NCBI GenBank assembly: GCA_031308135.1
Contig: JAHLJT010008756.1
Coordinates: 70,307,215 to 70,371,214 of the forward strand
Reading direction: 5' to 3'
Source: Acheta domesticus
Taxonomy: Eukaryota > Arthropoda > Insecta > Orthoptera > Gryllidae
Length of the DNA: 64,000 bases
In this document: positions 1-11,499 of the stretch, in pieces
How positions within the stretch are numbered: the first letter of the stretch is position 1
Layout: the number at the start of each line of letters is the position of its first letter
Notes under the pieces: model-generated
Database searches by the model: none
What the model was told of the DNA's origin: nothing
The model's input: the letters and a program-made list of their open reading frames with translations, nothing else
Made by a program: the position numbers and the translations under genes

Positions 1-770
1 GTTACCGCTATTATTTTTCCATTTGCATATTGTAATAACACACAATGAATCCGAAAGTATTATATTGACGTAAATGTGGCACTGAATTGCAATGAAGCAA
101 ACGTGCCTCACGTTTTCCTAGAATTTAGGTCGAAAGTTCAAGTAGAGTCCGGGGTGCAGTGCACTTCGCGGGACATCTTCATGCTCAATTTACCATGACT
201 CAACTGTTACATTAAAACCCTACATAATATTAAATTTTCATAACAGTTAACCAGAAGATTTTGGTGTTCATGTACAAAGATTGTATGATATATTGATTGA
301 AATTTCTTCCCTAAATAAAGTATCAATGACTGAATTAATTTGACTACAATCTTTAACACTTAAGATGACTTATGTTTCTTTGATTTGAACGAAAAATTAT
401 AAACTGATTATTAGAAAAAACTATGCTTTGTGAAAAACATCAACCAAATGAAAAATCAATTTATTATTATTATTTTGTTCAGCCTCCGCAAATGTAATTC
501 CTCACGTGACAAAGACCTCCATCTTTTTTTCAGTGCATCGAGCTTTGAGCAGATCACTTCGACGATGGGTCTCCATTTCAATCAGCAGAAAAAACGATAA
601 TTATTATAGAATTTCAGGAACATAAAAGAAAACTTTTTGAATAAAAATCGCGTTATGAAAGGATTGTCGGTGAAATAATTCAGATTTTCACAAAAGAAAC
701 ATTTTCATTAGTTATGGCCCAGCTATTAATGAACTCAATAATAGATAATAAACTTGATAAATTGTTTATA
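1..770. other. AT-rich intergenic DNA, no gene seen
   Basis: This stretch is AT-rich with frequent stops in all frames. I see no tRNA-like, repeat or transposon signature in it. Confidence 0.5.
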
Positions 771-866
771 CTTGATGATTCTGATAATAATATATAATAT
801 AAAATATACTTGATGATTCTGATAATAATATATAATATAAAATATACTTGATGATTCTGATAATAA
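771..866. repeat. 38-bp tandem repeat, about 2.5 copies
   Basis: A unit beginning CTTGATGATTCTGATAATAA starts at 771, 809 and 847, an exact 38-bp period. The third copy is partial. The unit is AT-rich and non-coding; the 79-residue antisense frame across it is an artefact of the repeat. Confidence 0.9.
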
Positions 867-1850
867 ACTTTTATAACTTCATTCACGGGAATGACAATGC
901 AGGTCAGAACTTGTGGCAAGCTGTGCTTAGCGATCCTCTTCGTTTGATATGGCTATGTTCACCGGTGATCCCAACTGATACCCGTGAATTTGGAAGTATT
1001 TTCGCAAAACTCCTTTTAACTGGTTCTTTACTTTTTGATGAATGAAGGTCATTCAAATATTTTTAGGTCCATAGTGTTAACGTTTTACGTTTTAGCCTGA
1101 ATGTTACAAAACGAATAAATATCATTGTTTTAATGCACTGTACTGAAAGTATCTTCATTGAAAAAATGTAATTACAATAAAACTACTAGATGCATTAGAA
1201 ATTACTGGGGGAAATCGTGATCCCCCCAGCGTCGCTCGTGTTCCAAATACTGTCCTTACTAATGCTTTCAAGAATACATTTTTTCAAGGAATATGGATCT
1301 TTTTGATTGATTTGTAAGTAATAATATTTTTTGGGTGAGATTTTTGAAGTCTGGATTATATCGCACTCTAGCATTACAAACACCCAACAGTTAGGCGCAA
1401 TACTACCAAGCATGGGTCACTTTAAGAACTTACTTCATAAATCTAACCTTTTAAATAATGGTATCTCTATTTTAGTTTGTTTTGCATTTTTACAAATCAT
1501 TATATTCTTAAGACACTTTTCCATTATGTTGCGTATATTGCCTGCATAATAAAATGATGTTTCTTCTATGTTCAATGGTATCAAAATACGCTAAATCCTA
1601 TTTTTAACTATATGACTGAATGTGAATACTTTTCCTTTCTGAAACATTATATTAAATGGAGATACGCCACTTTGGAGGTAATTTCAGCTTTGAACATGTG
1701 AAATCTGGGTAACTCCATCTGAGGAATCTGTATCTCTTCTTTATTTACCCAGTAGATACAACACATTGCTAGAATACGAATTCACAATCTTTCGGGACCC
1801 GGCTGCACAGGGGAGCAATTATATGCATAATTCGTTAAAATGAATACAGG
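867..1850. other. AT-rich intergenic DNA, no gene seen
   Basis: There are only short frames, and no repeat or motif was recognised. Confidence 0.45.
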
Positions 1851-1854
1851 ACAC

Positions 1855-2030
1855 AACATATCTTCTTGTTTCACATTCTTTTGTTCTTCTTCTTCTCATT
1901 CTTCTTCTTCTGCTTCTGTTCCTTTTAGTTTTTCTATTCTTCAATATTTTATTTTTCCAACCCTTCTCCTCCATTCCCTTATCTTCTTCTTCTTCTTCTT
2001 CTTCTTCTCAGTTTCCCTCACTCCTCTACT
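1855..2030 (+). repeat. CTT/TTC-rich polypyrimidine tract
   Basis: This is an imperfect CTT microsatellite, purest at about 1984-2010 and looser from 1861. The plus strand is almost free of purines over long runs. The Ser/Phe-rich frame over it is a by-product. Confidence 0.8.
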
Positions 2031-2229
2031 TGTTTACCTCGAGATTTTCCTCAGATTTACCTAGATTGTTTACCTCAAAATTTCTGAAAACGGTCGTGTC
2101 ATTTGGACGACTAATTGACTGTTGACAAACACCTGTTCGCTATCTAGTCAAAATTATTAGTAGATACCTCCAGCGAACATTCACCAACAGGATTCTCTAC
2201 TACGTCTATTCTCGTTGCCGTACATCACA

Positions 2230-2460
2230 TGGCCCTGGCAACCTGTCCACCCCCCGCAGCTGGAGCGGTGTCATCCCACCAGCCCCGTCTTTGCGAGCAC
2301 CGGCCGCGCCTGACCGCCGCGCCCCGCCGCGCTCCGCCGCGCTCCGCCGCGCCCCGCCGCGCCCCTCAGCGCCCCGCACCGCCCCGCAGCGCCCGCGCGC
2401 CTAAGTGACACAATTAGAGGGCCATTGAGCGGGCGCGCGGCCAGTCACGGCGCGCGCCGG
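2230..2460. other. CpG-rich block with C-rich 11-bp repeats
   Basis: GC content rises abruptly from the AT-rich flank. At about 2310-2395 a GC-rich motif of the type CGCGCCCCGCC recurs about every 11 bp. This could be a CpG island or low-complexity expansion; no exon or splice signal is recognisable. Confidence 0.55.
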
Positions 2461-2600
2461 AATGAGGCGTGAGATTGCTCGCATAGCGATGCTTCCGCCG
2501 CCCTCGCTCCCGCCCCCGGCAAGCCACCCTCCTGTCTCCAACCCACTCCTCCTCACCACTTTCGTCACACTGCCCTCAGTCCTCAGCACGATACAGTCGT

Positions 2601-2912
<312 letters not shown>

Positions 2913-3885
2913 GTCGCCCACCGGTTCAAATCAAGTCAAAAATGAAAGATTTAGAAAATAAAATGTATACTCATTGGTTACAGTCTTTGGTCTAATGAGT
3001 TTCAAATTTGCTGTTATTAATATTCTTTTTCTTCTTTTCGAAGGTGAATTAAGATTTGAAGCATTGAATTACTCGGAGAACACTCCCGTATTCTCTTTAG
3101 AGAAATTTAATAATTATTTCAGCTCTCTTTTCAATCCTCGATTTTTCACTAAACTGAAATTAAAATATTTCGAATTTGTGCAATGTTACCTCACCGAGCT
3201 GCATGTAAGTCCTAGATTACTTAATTGCTGTAAGTCTTGTCTAGAAAAAGCAAGTATATTAATAATAAAAAGAATGTAAATTGCTTGTGATAAAACATAG
3301 CAATTATCTACTGAAATTATTTTAGCTTCTGAGCTAATGATATATGTGAAATAAATTTAGAAATATAAGTATAGTCAATTCGACGTACATTAAAAAGGCT
3401 GTCAATAGGTAGTGTATGCTCTGCTCTTCTTTCTGGCTTGAATGTGTCTTCCAATCCGCTAATACCAGATGAACTCGATGTACCTGCGAGCTACTTTTGA
3501 TTATTCTTGTTTAACAAGAAACACGCAGAATATTAAGGCACGCGGGCCACATCAGATGACATTACCGGAACAGCCGCCACATATCCCGAGACTGGATGTC
3601 TCCTCTGAACCGCCGGGTTATGGTCACAGACGTTCGTGTTTGTCGGAATGAAACTTTGGTTGGGTGGTGAATTGTCGTTTTCATTAAAACTAAACAATTA
3701 TAGATGTTTTCATTGCCAACAATATTCGTGGCAATGCCAACACCTTCAATTATTTCATTAGAATGGAGCTGTCAAACTTGCCACGAAACTCAAGCGCCCA
3801 TCACTCTTTTATCGCCAACCGTGCGATACGAATCGCTCGTAGAACGGAGCAGGCGAACCTTTAGCGTATTACGAGCACGCGTGTC
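2913..3885. other. Mixed intergenic DNA, no gene seen
   Basis: Several 60-100-residue frames occur here, for example at 2974-3279 and 3469-3651. They lack recognisable domains, and I cannot support any as genes. Confidence 0.4.
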
Positions 3886-4200
3886 CCCCACAGTGGGTTA
3901 TTTAGTCCCCACTGTCTGCAACCCTCTTCGCGCCGACGCCGTGGTTGCGTCTGTAGAATGGCACATAAATCGAAGGAGCTGCGCCCTGCCGTGCGACGCT
4001 GCGCAGCGCCCCTGCTGCGCGAGCCCCTGCGCAGACGCGCGCCGCTCGCAGCTCGCTGCGCCTGCGCGGACGGGGTGCGACATTGGGGCGGGAGCCTACG
4101 GGACATCGTCCCTGGCCACGCCCCCCTCGGCATGGCGGCGGCTGATACGTGCTGGATCCTCACAACATGCTGGAATTCACCTTCGCCGCCATCGCCGACC
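3886..4200. other. CpG-rich block upstream of the second duplicated segment
   Basis: This is a CpG-dense region, strongest at 3985-4140. A short inverted repeat of CAGTGGG and CCCACTG type lies near 3890-3919. At 4180-4200 imperfect CGCCGCCAT and CGCCGACCT units resemble the 9-bp minisatellite at 2602. The 294-residue frame that runs through here is low-complexity and spans the duplicated repeat, so I do not call it a gene. Confidence 0.45.
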
Positions 4201-4362
4201 TCGCCCTCTTCCCCGCACTTTTCTGCCTCACTTCTCTGCCGCTCTTCTCTGTTGTCGTTTTCGGTCACTCTTATCCGCCGCCACGACCACTACAATCGTT
4301 GCTACCCCCACAATGTTGTCTTCTCTGCCACCGCTCCCGCCTCTGCCGCCGCGGCTCCTTCC
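4201..4362 (+). repeat. 162-bp duplicated segment, copy 2
   Basis: This is the partner of 2751-2912, with the same length and order. The upstream flank has only three imperfect 9-bp seed units instead of the long array. Downstream sequence diverges from copy 1. Confidence 0.88.
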
Positions 4363-5345
4363 GAACTCAGAACTCTTCCTGCACTTTGCGAATTATAAGA
4401 GTCGGCTCTTAGATATGAAAAACGCGCGGAATTCCGAAAGTTTCCTCGTTTCAGTGTCACTAGTTATTAGGGAAAAACTAGTGACATTAATAACAAAAGA
4501 TAAATATCCTTTCTTTTTATGGCAATCAATAAGTCTATTCATCGCCAAAACAATTTATTTGGTATATTATTTGGTATTTGGTATTTAACTTATTATTTTT
4601 ACTATAAGGACAAATGTAGGATCGTAAAAATCTCAATTAAATCTTTAGGATGTCCAATAATTCACGAAACATATTTTTTTAAACTTATTTCTTGAATGCA
4701 CGTTTCGTGGACTCGTCTCTTCAACCACTAGAATGAATGCAGGTCCAATATAACATATTAAACTCGCAGGAAGAGCAACCGGAAAATTACAATACCCAAA
4801 TAATAGTTAATCAAATATAAAAACACAAATTAAAAGTATGATAAAGAAACAATTGACAATACAAAACCAACAAGTTGAAACATTATCATTATCATGATTA
4901 TTATATAATAGTAATTTTTATTCTCACTCACATTTCCTTAAGATCGCTGCACATACTCTAAATAGAAGGTACCCATATGAAAAAAAGGAGCATTAACTAC
5001 TATAGTAATAGAAAAATTTAACATCTTAGATAATCATGTTCAAGAATATGACATCTTCAAGAAATAACTGACAGTTCATGTTAGAACGGGTGGAGAAGGG
5101 CAACGAGGCATCCTTTTGTATCAAACCTCGATGCTCGCTGTCCGTGTCGGATGGTATTCGGGTATTGAATTCTCACTCGTCAACGCTTTTCAAGGCCCGT
5201 GTAATCAGAACTCTTTCTTGCACTTTGGAGTTCTCCTTTGCTGCTAAATTCCAAGTGTCAGCTCAGTTGATGAGTTCATTTCAGCGTTTTGTAGCTGATG
5301 GTTATCCCTTGATCTACCAATAAAAGCAGTTCGAAGTTGATTGAT
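4363..5345. other. AT-rich DNA, no gene seen
   Basis: A 10-bp inverted repeat (GTCACTAGTT/AACTAGTGAC) lies at about 4456-4485. A slightly GC-richer patch at 5060-5330 holds an 81-residue frame with no recognisable domain; part of it (about 5200-5230) resembles 4370-4390. Confidence 0.4.
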
Positions 5346-5351
5346 GATCTG

Positions 5352-5418
5352 TATTACTAATTTCTAATGCGTGCAGAAATTGAAAGAAAACAGAGCAGCC
5401 TCTGGCCTTTTGAGACGT
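5352..5418 (+). repeat. Partial copy of the ~517-bp tandem unit
   Basis: This segment (TTCTAATGC, then GAAAGAAAAC, then CAGCCTC.GGCCTTTTGAG) closely matches 5466-5532 and, less closely, 8052-8105. It marks a truncated copy at the left edge of the array. Confidence 0.7.
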
Positions 5419-5433
5419 GACCATGGTTTTGTT

Positions 5434-5760
5434 AGATACTTGAGAAAAATACAAAATGTACTCATTAGTACTAAAAAATTCTAATGCACGCGGAATATCG
5501 AAAGAAAACTATGCAGCCTCAGGCCTTTTGAGAGTCGTCTGTGGTAGCGTTTTACACCCAAGAACTCTGGAAAAGTCCAACACCATTGCAACAGTTTTAT
5601 TTTGATTAAAAATGCAAATATTTGGTAATGTTATTCCGCCTGTTGTCATTCTGCATGTACCAACCTAATTCTCAAAGTCACTGTACTGCAGCTGACGTCC
5701 TACGACAGTAAGACGTATTTGTTAGAGGCTTCCTGACATTAAATAGTTTACTTTTTGCGT
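5434..5760 (+). repeat. ~517-bp tandem unit A, left part
   Basis: This matches 8025-8272 in order, including the stretches CAGCTGACGTC and AAATAGTTACT-like, and stops at the LINE target site. Unit A resumes at 7835 after the LINE. Removing the insertion and one target copy gives a unit length of about 517 bp. Confidence 0.75.
5750..5760 (+). repeat. LINE target-site duplication, left copy
   Basis: ACTTTTTGCGT here is repeated exactly at 7824-7834, on the other side of the LINE. The neighbouring tandem unit keeps an uninterrupted version of the site at about 8261-8272 followed by the same TATGAAACA sequence, which confirms the insertion point. Confidence 0.9.
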
Positions 5761-6034
5761 CCTTTTCATGCCTAGTTCGTCGTATTGTTGGGGTAGCCAT
5801 ATTAATTCTGTGAGGTTTTTCAATAATGAAGGATTCGTCTGGCCGCCTTACGAGGGCTGCGCAGATATAATTGGGTGGTGAGGATGCCACCTTACAGCTT
5901 CCCAACTTGCATGGTTTATATCGGGCTTCCTTCCCTAGACAGATTGCCTTCACTACGGCTGGGAGCTCTGTCCGCCCCTCAATCCTGCTGGTCCTCTTCT
6001 GGTCTTGCTGAGGTCCTCTTCTGGAGTACTTCTT
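5761..6034 (-). pseudogene. Inverted LINE 5' end with start of ORF
   Basis: Read on the minus strand, this segment has a direct repeat (CCAGAAGAGGACC, twice, at about 5989-6026). It then continues into an open frame with an ATG at 5798-5800 followed by residues MATPTIRRTRHEK. The frame is cut at the target site, and the 126-residue frame continuing to 5678 is a chimera with flanking DNA. That this is the 5' end of the same LINE is inferred from its position between the target duplication and the forward part and from its orientation. No alignment to an intact family member was possible. Confidence 0.55.
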
Positions 6035-7765
6035 TGTCTGAAAATAAACAAGAAGCATATTGCCGATGGTTACAACAAAAAATGAAGAAACAAGAGAAAA
6101 CTACACGAAGAAGAGAAATAGAGCAACTAAAATTGTGAGAGAGGCACATAGAATCTCTTGGGATAACTTCATTAGCCAAATAGAGCAAGATATACATGGG
6201 AGGCAAAATTTTGCATATAAAGTTTTAAAGAACTTCAATAGGTCTGAAAAAGATGATGCCAGAATAGAAGTAATAGAAGACACCGAATGGATAAATCATT
6301 ACAAGAAGTTATGGTATCAAGAGAACACCGTGCAAACGAACTGGGATAACACAAATCTAACAACTACAGACCTAATTACTAATGAAAATTACAAGAAGCC
6401 TTGAAACAGTTTAAAGAATAGGAAAGCTTCTGGAATAGATAAAATTAATTCTGAATTACTGAAGTATGGTGGGATGCTTTTACAATGGAGGTTGCTACAT
6501 ATAATAAACACTAGCTGGCAGAAACTCAAGATTCCAAATACCTGGAAAGTAGCAGAAGTAATATCCATCTTTAAAAAGGGAGATAAGAAAAATTGTGAAA
6601 ATTATAGAGGAATAATTTTACTCTGCACAATGTATAAAGTCTATGCCAGAATAGTGAATGCAAGAATAAAAGCAATATCTGAAGCCTTATTGGGAGAAGA
6701 ACAAAATGGGTTTCGGAAAGGTAGATCAACCTCCGACAATGTATTCATCCTACAGCAAATTTTAGAGAAAGGAGAGAATTCAATCTGCCAACACATCTTG
6801 TTTTTATAGACTTTGAAAAAGCATTTGATAATGTTAATAGGACAAAATTATGGGACATAATGGAAAAACAAGACTACCCAGCACACATTATAAATGTAAT
6901 GAAAACCATGTATGAAGGTTCAAAAATTATCATAAACACAGGAAGAAAGAAGACGGAGGAAATACCTATTAATAAAGGAGTCCGACAAGGGTGCCCAATA
7001 TCGCCCACGCTTTTTAACATATATATAAATGACATAATCCAAAAATGGAAGCTTATTATAAAAAAAGGAATATGTGTTACAGAAAATTACTATTTAAATA
7101 TTTTATTATACGCTGACGACGCCGTAATACTACAAGAAGGAGAGGATGACTTACAGAGATCAGTACACCACTTAAACAATATATGCAAGGGATATGACAT
7201 AAAAATCTCAAAAGAGAAAACAAAAGTTATGGCCTTTTGTGGAAAATCACCTGTTAGAACAAAGATTGTAGTAGACAACAAAATCATTGAACAAGTTTCT
7301 TCTTTCAACTATTTAGGTGTAAAATAGGACATGATGAAGATACCAATAAGAAACTGTCAAAATTTCAATCAGTATGTGGTATAATTCATAGGACAATGAA
7401 AAACAAAACAAGGAAAGAGACGAGAATAAAGTTCTATAACACAATGGCCATCCCTGTCCTCCTCTATGGAAGTGAGTGTTGGGTCCCTAAAAAGAGCACT
7501 TTCACACAACTTACAAAGTGCAGAAATGAAATTTCTTAGAAGAACAAAAGGTTGCACAAGAGAAGATAGATTTAAGAATGATGAAATAAGTGAAGAACTG
7601 AATGTGAAGAGCCTCAATGAAAGAATGATGGAGTACAGGAACAAGTGGCTACAACATGTAGAAAGGATGGATAATTCTCGTTTACCGAAGTTGGCCTTCC
7701 AATATAAACCAAGAGGAACAAGAGATATAGGGAGGCCGAAAAAGAGATGGAGAGAACTTCTGTGA
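6035..7765 (+). pseudogene. Broken LINE reverse transcriptase ORF
   Basis: This is the remains of a reverse transcriptase that once copied LINE RNA at a nicked target. In order it holds an upstream connector region (6060-6400); the RT entry motif with KASGIDKINSELL (6420-6465); NYRGI (about 6599-6613); the first catalytic aspartate block, FIDFEKAFDN (6803-6832); GVRQGCPISP (6977-7006); the catalytic YADDAVIL (7109-7132); then YGSECW (7465-7482) and GRPKKRW (7730-7750) in the C-terminal region. It is inactive. There is a frame change near 6060, an in-frame TGA at 6402-6404, and frame changes at about 6780-6803, at 7325 and at about 7490-7530. No endonuclease or RNase H domain is visible. Confidence 0.9.
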
Positions 7766-7823
7766 GGCCGGAACAGGCAGACGCCTAATCCTGGAAGTGA
7801 AGAAGAAGAAGAAGAAGAAGAAG

Positions 7824-7834
7824 ACTTTTTGCGT
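7824..7834 (+). repeat. LINE target-site duplication, right copy
   Basis: This is an exact copy of 5750-5760, directly after the (GAA)n tail. Confidence 0.9.
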
Positions 7835-8024
7835 TATGAAACAGCAACTTTTTTATATTCTTGTTAAGTAAAGAAATGTTCTGTGTATTATACTGCACCA
7901 TATTCTTGCAGTATTTGCGAAGACTAGTTTTGTTAAAGTACTATACGAGAGTATTTTATTTGTTGTTCCTGAATATTGTGCGACATACATTTGGAAAACC
8001 ATTTTGTGTTTTTTGTTCAGTAGT
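7835..8024 (+). repeat. ~517-bp tandem unit A, right part
   Basis: This continues unit A after the LINE and matches about 8273-8490 of unit B (TATGAAACA, then TTTTTTATATTCTT.GTAAG, then TTTTATTTGTTGTTC). Confidence 0.75.
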
Positions 8025-8490
8025 AGATACTCGGGAAAAATACATCTATAGTACTAAATAATTCTAATGCACCAAAAATTGAAAGAAAACTATGTAGCCT
8101 TCAGCCTATGTAGCCTTCAGCCCATGCAAATATTTGATGTTATTCCGCATATTGTTGTACAGCACATACGAACGGAAATCGCAGTCAGTACGTTGCAGCT
8201 GACGTCATGTGACCGCAAGACTCCAAGTTAGACATGGCCCGCAATTAAATAGTTGCTGTTTACATATTGCGTTATGAAACATAACTTTTTTTATATTCTT
8301 AGTAAGTAAAGAAATGTACTGTATATAGTACTCGTACTACTCTATGTTATTACAGAATTCGTGAAGACTGTTTTTGTTAAAATATTTAATTATTGTTCTG
8401 TTATACGATAGTGTTTTATTTGTTGTTCTTGATCTAAGAAGTGCGGAAAATCATTTTGAGTTATTTTGTTCAGTAGTATTTTTGCTGTTG
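8025..8490 (+). repeat. ~517-bp tandem unit B, uninterrupted
   Basis: This paralogous unit has no LINE and preserves the pre-insertion site at 8261-8272. A small internal duplication, TATGTAGCCTTCAGCC, occurs at about 8091-8120. No coding potential was recognised, and the unit's origin is unknown. Confidence 0.72.
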
Positions 8491-10430
8491 CACACCACTA
8501 GTTGAAAATGTTTTTCTAGAGCATTTCTGTATTTTGAATGTAGTAACATTACCATTGCTGTTCATTTTTGTAGGCAATATCAAAAATAAAACATTACATG
8601 CTGTACTTATTAAATTTAAAAAAATATTTTGATTTGAGAAGTTATCAAAAATATCCTGATTTATTTATTGATGATGGTTCTTTTCATTAGTTTATTTTTA
8701 CTGAACGATTTTTTCACAATAAAATATGACAACTTAATTAAAATTTCTGCATAATTGTGTTTTTTTCTTTGACTTTAAGAATAGACATATTTCAGGAAGA
8801 CACAACTTGAAGATACTTTTTCCTTGTCGGCGTCAAAGCTTCATTAAGGCTTGCTTGACAACTTTCTATCCTATTCAATATCTTACGTTACGTTTTATCG
8901 AAAGTAACGATAGAAAGTACAGTGTACAGTGTCCACAACAAATAGTTTCTTGGTGCCAAGCAAACAGGAGAATGTTTTTCAACATTGTTACGTAGATAGA
9001 CAAATTATTGTTTTCATATGAATAATTTCTGGTCTGCTCCACTTATCATGGAGTATCTAATACTTATTTTATGTGTGGGAGATATTTTCAGATATTTAGT
9101 GCCAACGAATAAAAAATTTCAGACACTGTATGAAGTTACATTTAAATTTATTTCGCCCGCAATCACTGCTACATATTTTTTATGATTACCTTTAATTGTG
9201 TATCCAGCCTGAAATCGTTGAGGAATTACTGCAATTGTCAATGAGTAGATGAGTTGTGACAAAGGTGGAACATAGAGCGAGGAAAACTAGGTAACTTGGA
9301 GAAAAATGGTGACATGGATGGTACCAATCTAGGTATGCACCAATTAGATTAAATGATATTTGTGTGATCGATCTCGTGGTATAATACTTTTGTTTCAAAA
9401 TGTCGATCTACTAAAGCTGCCTTGTGATCATAATGATAAAAGTGAATACAGATATTTGTAAATAATATTCATATTGACTATTTCACCGTGTAATTTTGAT
9501 CAATGGCATTCATGAATGCACATCATATGAATCAATTACTTCTGTATTGCGTCTTCAAACTTCTTTAATTTGTATCAATTTTTTCTTCTCGAAAAGGAAT
9601 GAAAGCTTCAAGTAGTTCATTTTCAGTAAAATCTCAGTGTGATAACAATAACTGCCTGAATTGCTTAAATGAAACGGTATTGTTAGGTTATTTGCGGCTA
9701 TTACCAAAAGCTATTTACATAATAGTATTTTGAGAATGTTAGCGGTGTGAATTCTATATCTGCTATTCAAAAAGCAGTATTAAATTCACTTAATGACAGC
9801 AGTAGCCGATGCGGTCACACGTACGTCTTTTGTTTCCTTTGTTGTATTCACAGATTTATCTTGAGTATATGAGCATCGTCTCAGCACTATAAATGAAGCT
9901 AATACTTGCTAATAACTTGACCATCATCTCAGCACCAGCACTAGTTCAGCACTGCTAAAAATTGAACTTTTAGGTCTTTATGCATGCCCTGAAAGAACTG
10001 CTATTACTAATGACAGTCTAAAGATACGTACAAAGGCACGTAAAAGCATAAAGAATCTGAAAGGTCTAAGGATATTATATGTGTTTAATCAGATCCATGA
10101 ACCCACAATAATGAACCAGTAAACCATACATTTAATTAAATGTGTGTATTTTAATTTATTTCTGCGTAAGCGTTTTTTTTTAAAATTGTCATTTGTTCGT
10201 CATCAATACCGTTCGAGTTTCTGAGTTTTCCAGATAAGTAAAAGATAATAAAATCAGTAAACACTGAATTTCTCATGATACTACCTTTGATTATTGCATT
10301 CTTAAAGTTAAAAATATAAAATTACACATCGTGACATTGAACATTTCAATACGAATAACGCCAAGTATTTCTCCTCCAGGTACAACTGCCTCTAGATCAA
10401 CTATGATCTTTATTGGTGAGGTAGTGAAAA
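8491..10430. other. AT-rich intergenic DNA, no gene seen
   Basis: This is nearly 2 kb of AT-rich sequence with only 60-70-residue frames. No tandem or inverted structure stood out. Confidence 0.45.
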
Positions 10431-10640
10431 ACATGTAAGTATAACTCTGTGACGACAAGGATGAAGAGCGAAAGATCGTGCGCGGTCATTAGCTCGTTTG
10501 TCGGGGGGGAGTAGCTTCGATATTTTCTGGCATTGATTGGAGTAACGACAGAAAACTATAGATGAGATCACCCCTCTATGATTCCCCTCAGGAGTTGAAT
10601 TTGAGCCATCTACGAGTATGTCAAAAACCTTCCACAGTTT
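10431..10640 (-). mobile_element. SINE fragment, degraded
   Basis: This aligns with the middle of the SINE family: the reverse-strand blocks GAAAGATCG, CGCGGTCA, TAGCTC.TTTGTC and ACAGAAAACTAT are in the same order as in the copy at 21056-21548. Both ends are missing. Confidence 0.6.
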
Positions 10641-10799
10641 AGATTCAGACTCAAGAACATCCTTGTTAACGATGCTCCAGAGAGAACGATATTGTCGATG
10701 ATCTTTTGCGTCAATGTGTCGACGTACTGAACCACGAGATGTGATGTTTCACTTCCAAAACGCAAGGCGTCCTTTGTATATATGGAATGTGGTCATGCT

Positions 10800-11115
10800 T
10801 TGGTCTTATAATCTATCCAATCCCTCAAATTTCTGAATGAGCGCAGTTCTCCTTCTGTTCCGCGGAGCTGCCAGTGTCAATCCTCTGGGAGGAACAGGTT
10901 TCGGCGCGTCTCGCGCGCTTCTGGGCCGCGATGGCCGTGGGCGGGGCCCTGGATGCGCGCAGTTCCTGTCATTATCCGCTGGGCGGGAGCGGCGCGTGAT
11001 CGCCCCGGGCGAAGCGCCCCGGTGGGAGGGCGTGGGCGTAATTTGGTGGGAGCGAGACTTGCCCCGAACGTAACTCGGAAGTTGCCACTGGTGCCTGGAG
11101 ATCCATGGCGCGTAA
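10800..11115. other. CpG island
   Basis: This is a sharp CpG-dense block, densest at 10895-11045, with AT-rich sequence on both sides. It contains GGGCGTAATTTGG and GCGCGTAATTATTGCG, AT cores embedded in GC-rich sequence. Overlapping frames on both strands are typical of GC-rich non-coding DNA. It could be a promoter or enhancer; no TATA box or initiator context was identified. Confidence 0.5.
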
Positions 11116-11149
11116 TTATTGCGACTGAAATAAGTTGCCATGCCCTGCA

Positions 11150-11420
11150 AGAGACAGACATACAGGCAGAAAGAAAGAGAAAGAAAAATAAGTTTTTATT
11201 GATTGTCTATTCTTCATTGCATAAAGAAAGGTTCCATTAATTATAGACAATCAGAATATATTTTATTATCACCTGATCTGACTGTCTATAATTAATGGAA
11301 CCTTTCTTTATGCAAGAAAGAAAAATAGATCGAGAGACAGTCAGTAAGATATACAAACAGAGACAAAGAGAGAGAGACTGAGCAGGTGACAGAGAGAGAC
11401 GACAGCGAGACAGAAATAGA
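11150..11420 (+). repeat. Purine-rich GA/AGAC tract
   Basis: AGAAAG, AGACAG and GAGAGA runs flank the long hairpin at 11219-11313, including about 11158-11190 and 11314-11415. Confidence 0.7.
11219..11313. repeat. Long hairpin, 36-bp arms
   Basis: Arm 11219-11254 pairs with 11278-11313 with a single mismatch around a 23-nt loop. The arms start GCATAAAGAAAGGTTCC. Weaker pairing may extend outward by about 20 bases on each side. It may be a miniature foldback transposon or a hairpin RNA precursor. No known animal microRNA was recognised in the arms. Confidence 0.85.
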
Positions 11421-11499
11421 TATTGAGTCAACCACAAAAAAGAACGAATAACAGGAAGAGGATTCACAGAAATTGCCAGAAGCTGCCTTCTCGAATGAT

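Larger units (their letters stand above)
5761..7823 (+). mobile_element. Non-LTR retrotransposon (LINE), 5' part inverted
   Basis: This is a LINE insertion bounded by an 11-bp target duplication and ending in a (GAA)n tail at about 7799-7823. The part from about 6035 to the tail runs in plus orientation and carries reverse transcriptase motifs and the C-terminal region. The part from 5761 to about 6034 runs in the opposite orientation and carries what looks like a 5' untranslated region plus the first codons of the ORF. This is the layout expected from twin priming during target-primed reverse transcription. The endonuclease domain expected between the two parts is absent. The clade is probably RTE-like or a relative, judged from the YGSECW and GRPKKRW C-terminal motifs and the trinucleotide tail; this assignment is tentative. 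Confidence 0.85.

Noticed and set aside
3704..4588. 294-residue plus frame, the longest non-satellite frame in the window
   Set aside because: It crosses a CpG block and the 162-bp duplicated segment, with no recognisable domain and no matching frame in the other copy's context.
5078..5323. 81-residue plus frame
   Set aside because: Mixed composition but no motif, and part of it resembles the dispersed segment at about 4370, so a repeat is more likely.
11219..11313. Known conserved animal microRNA
   Set aside because: The arms do not match any microRNA seed family that I recognise, so only a generic hairpin is claimed.
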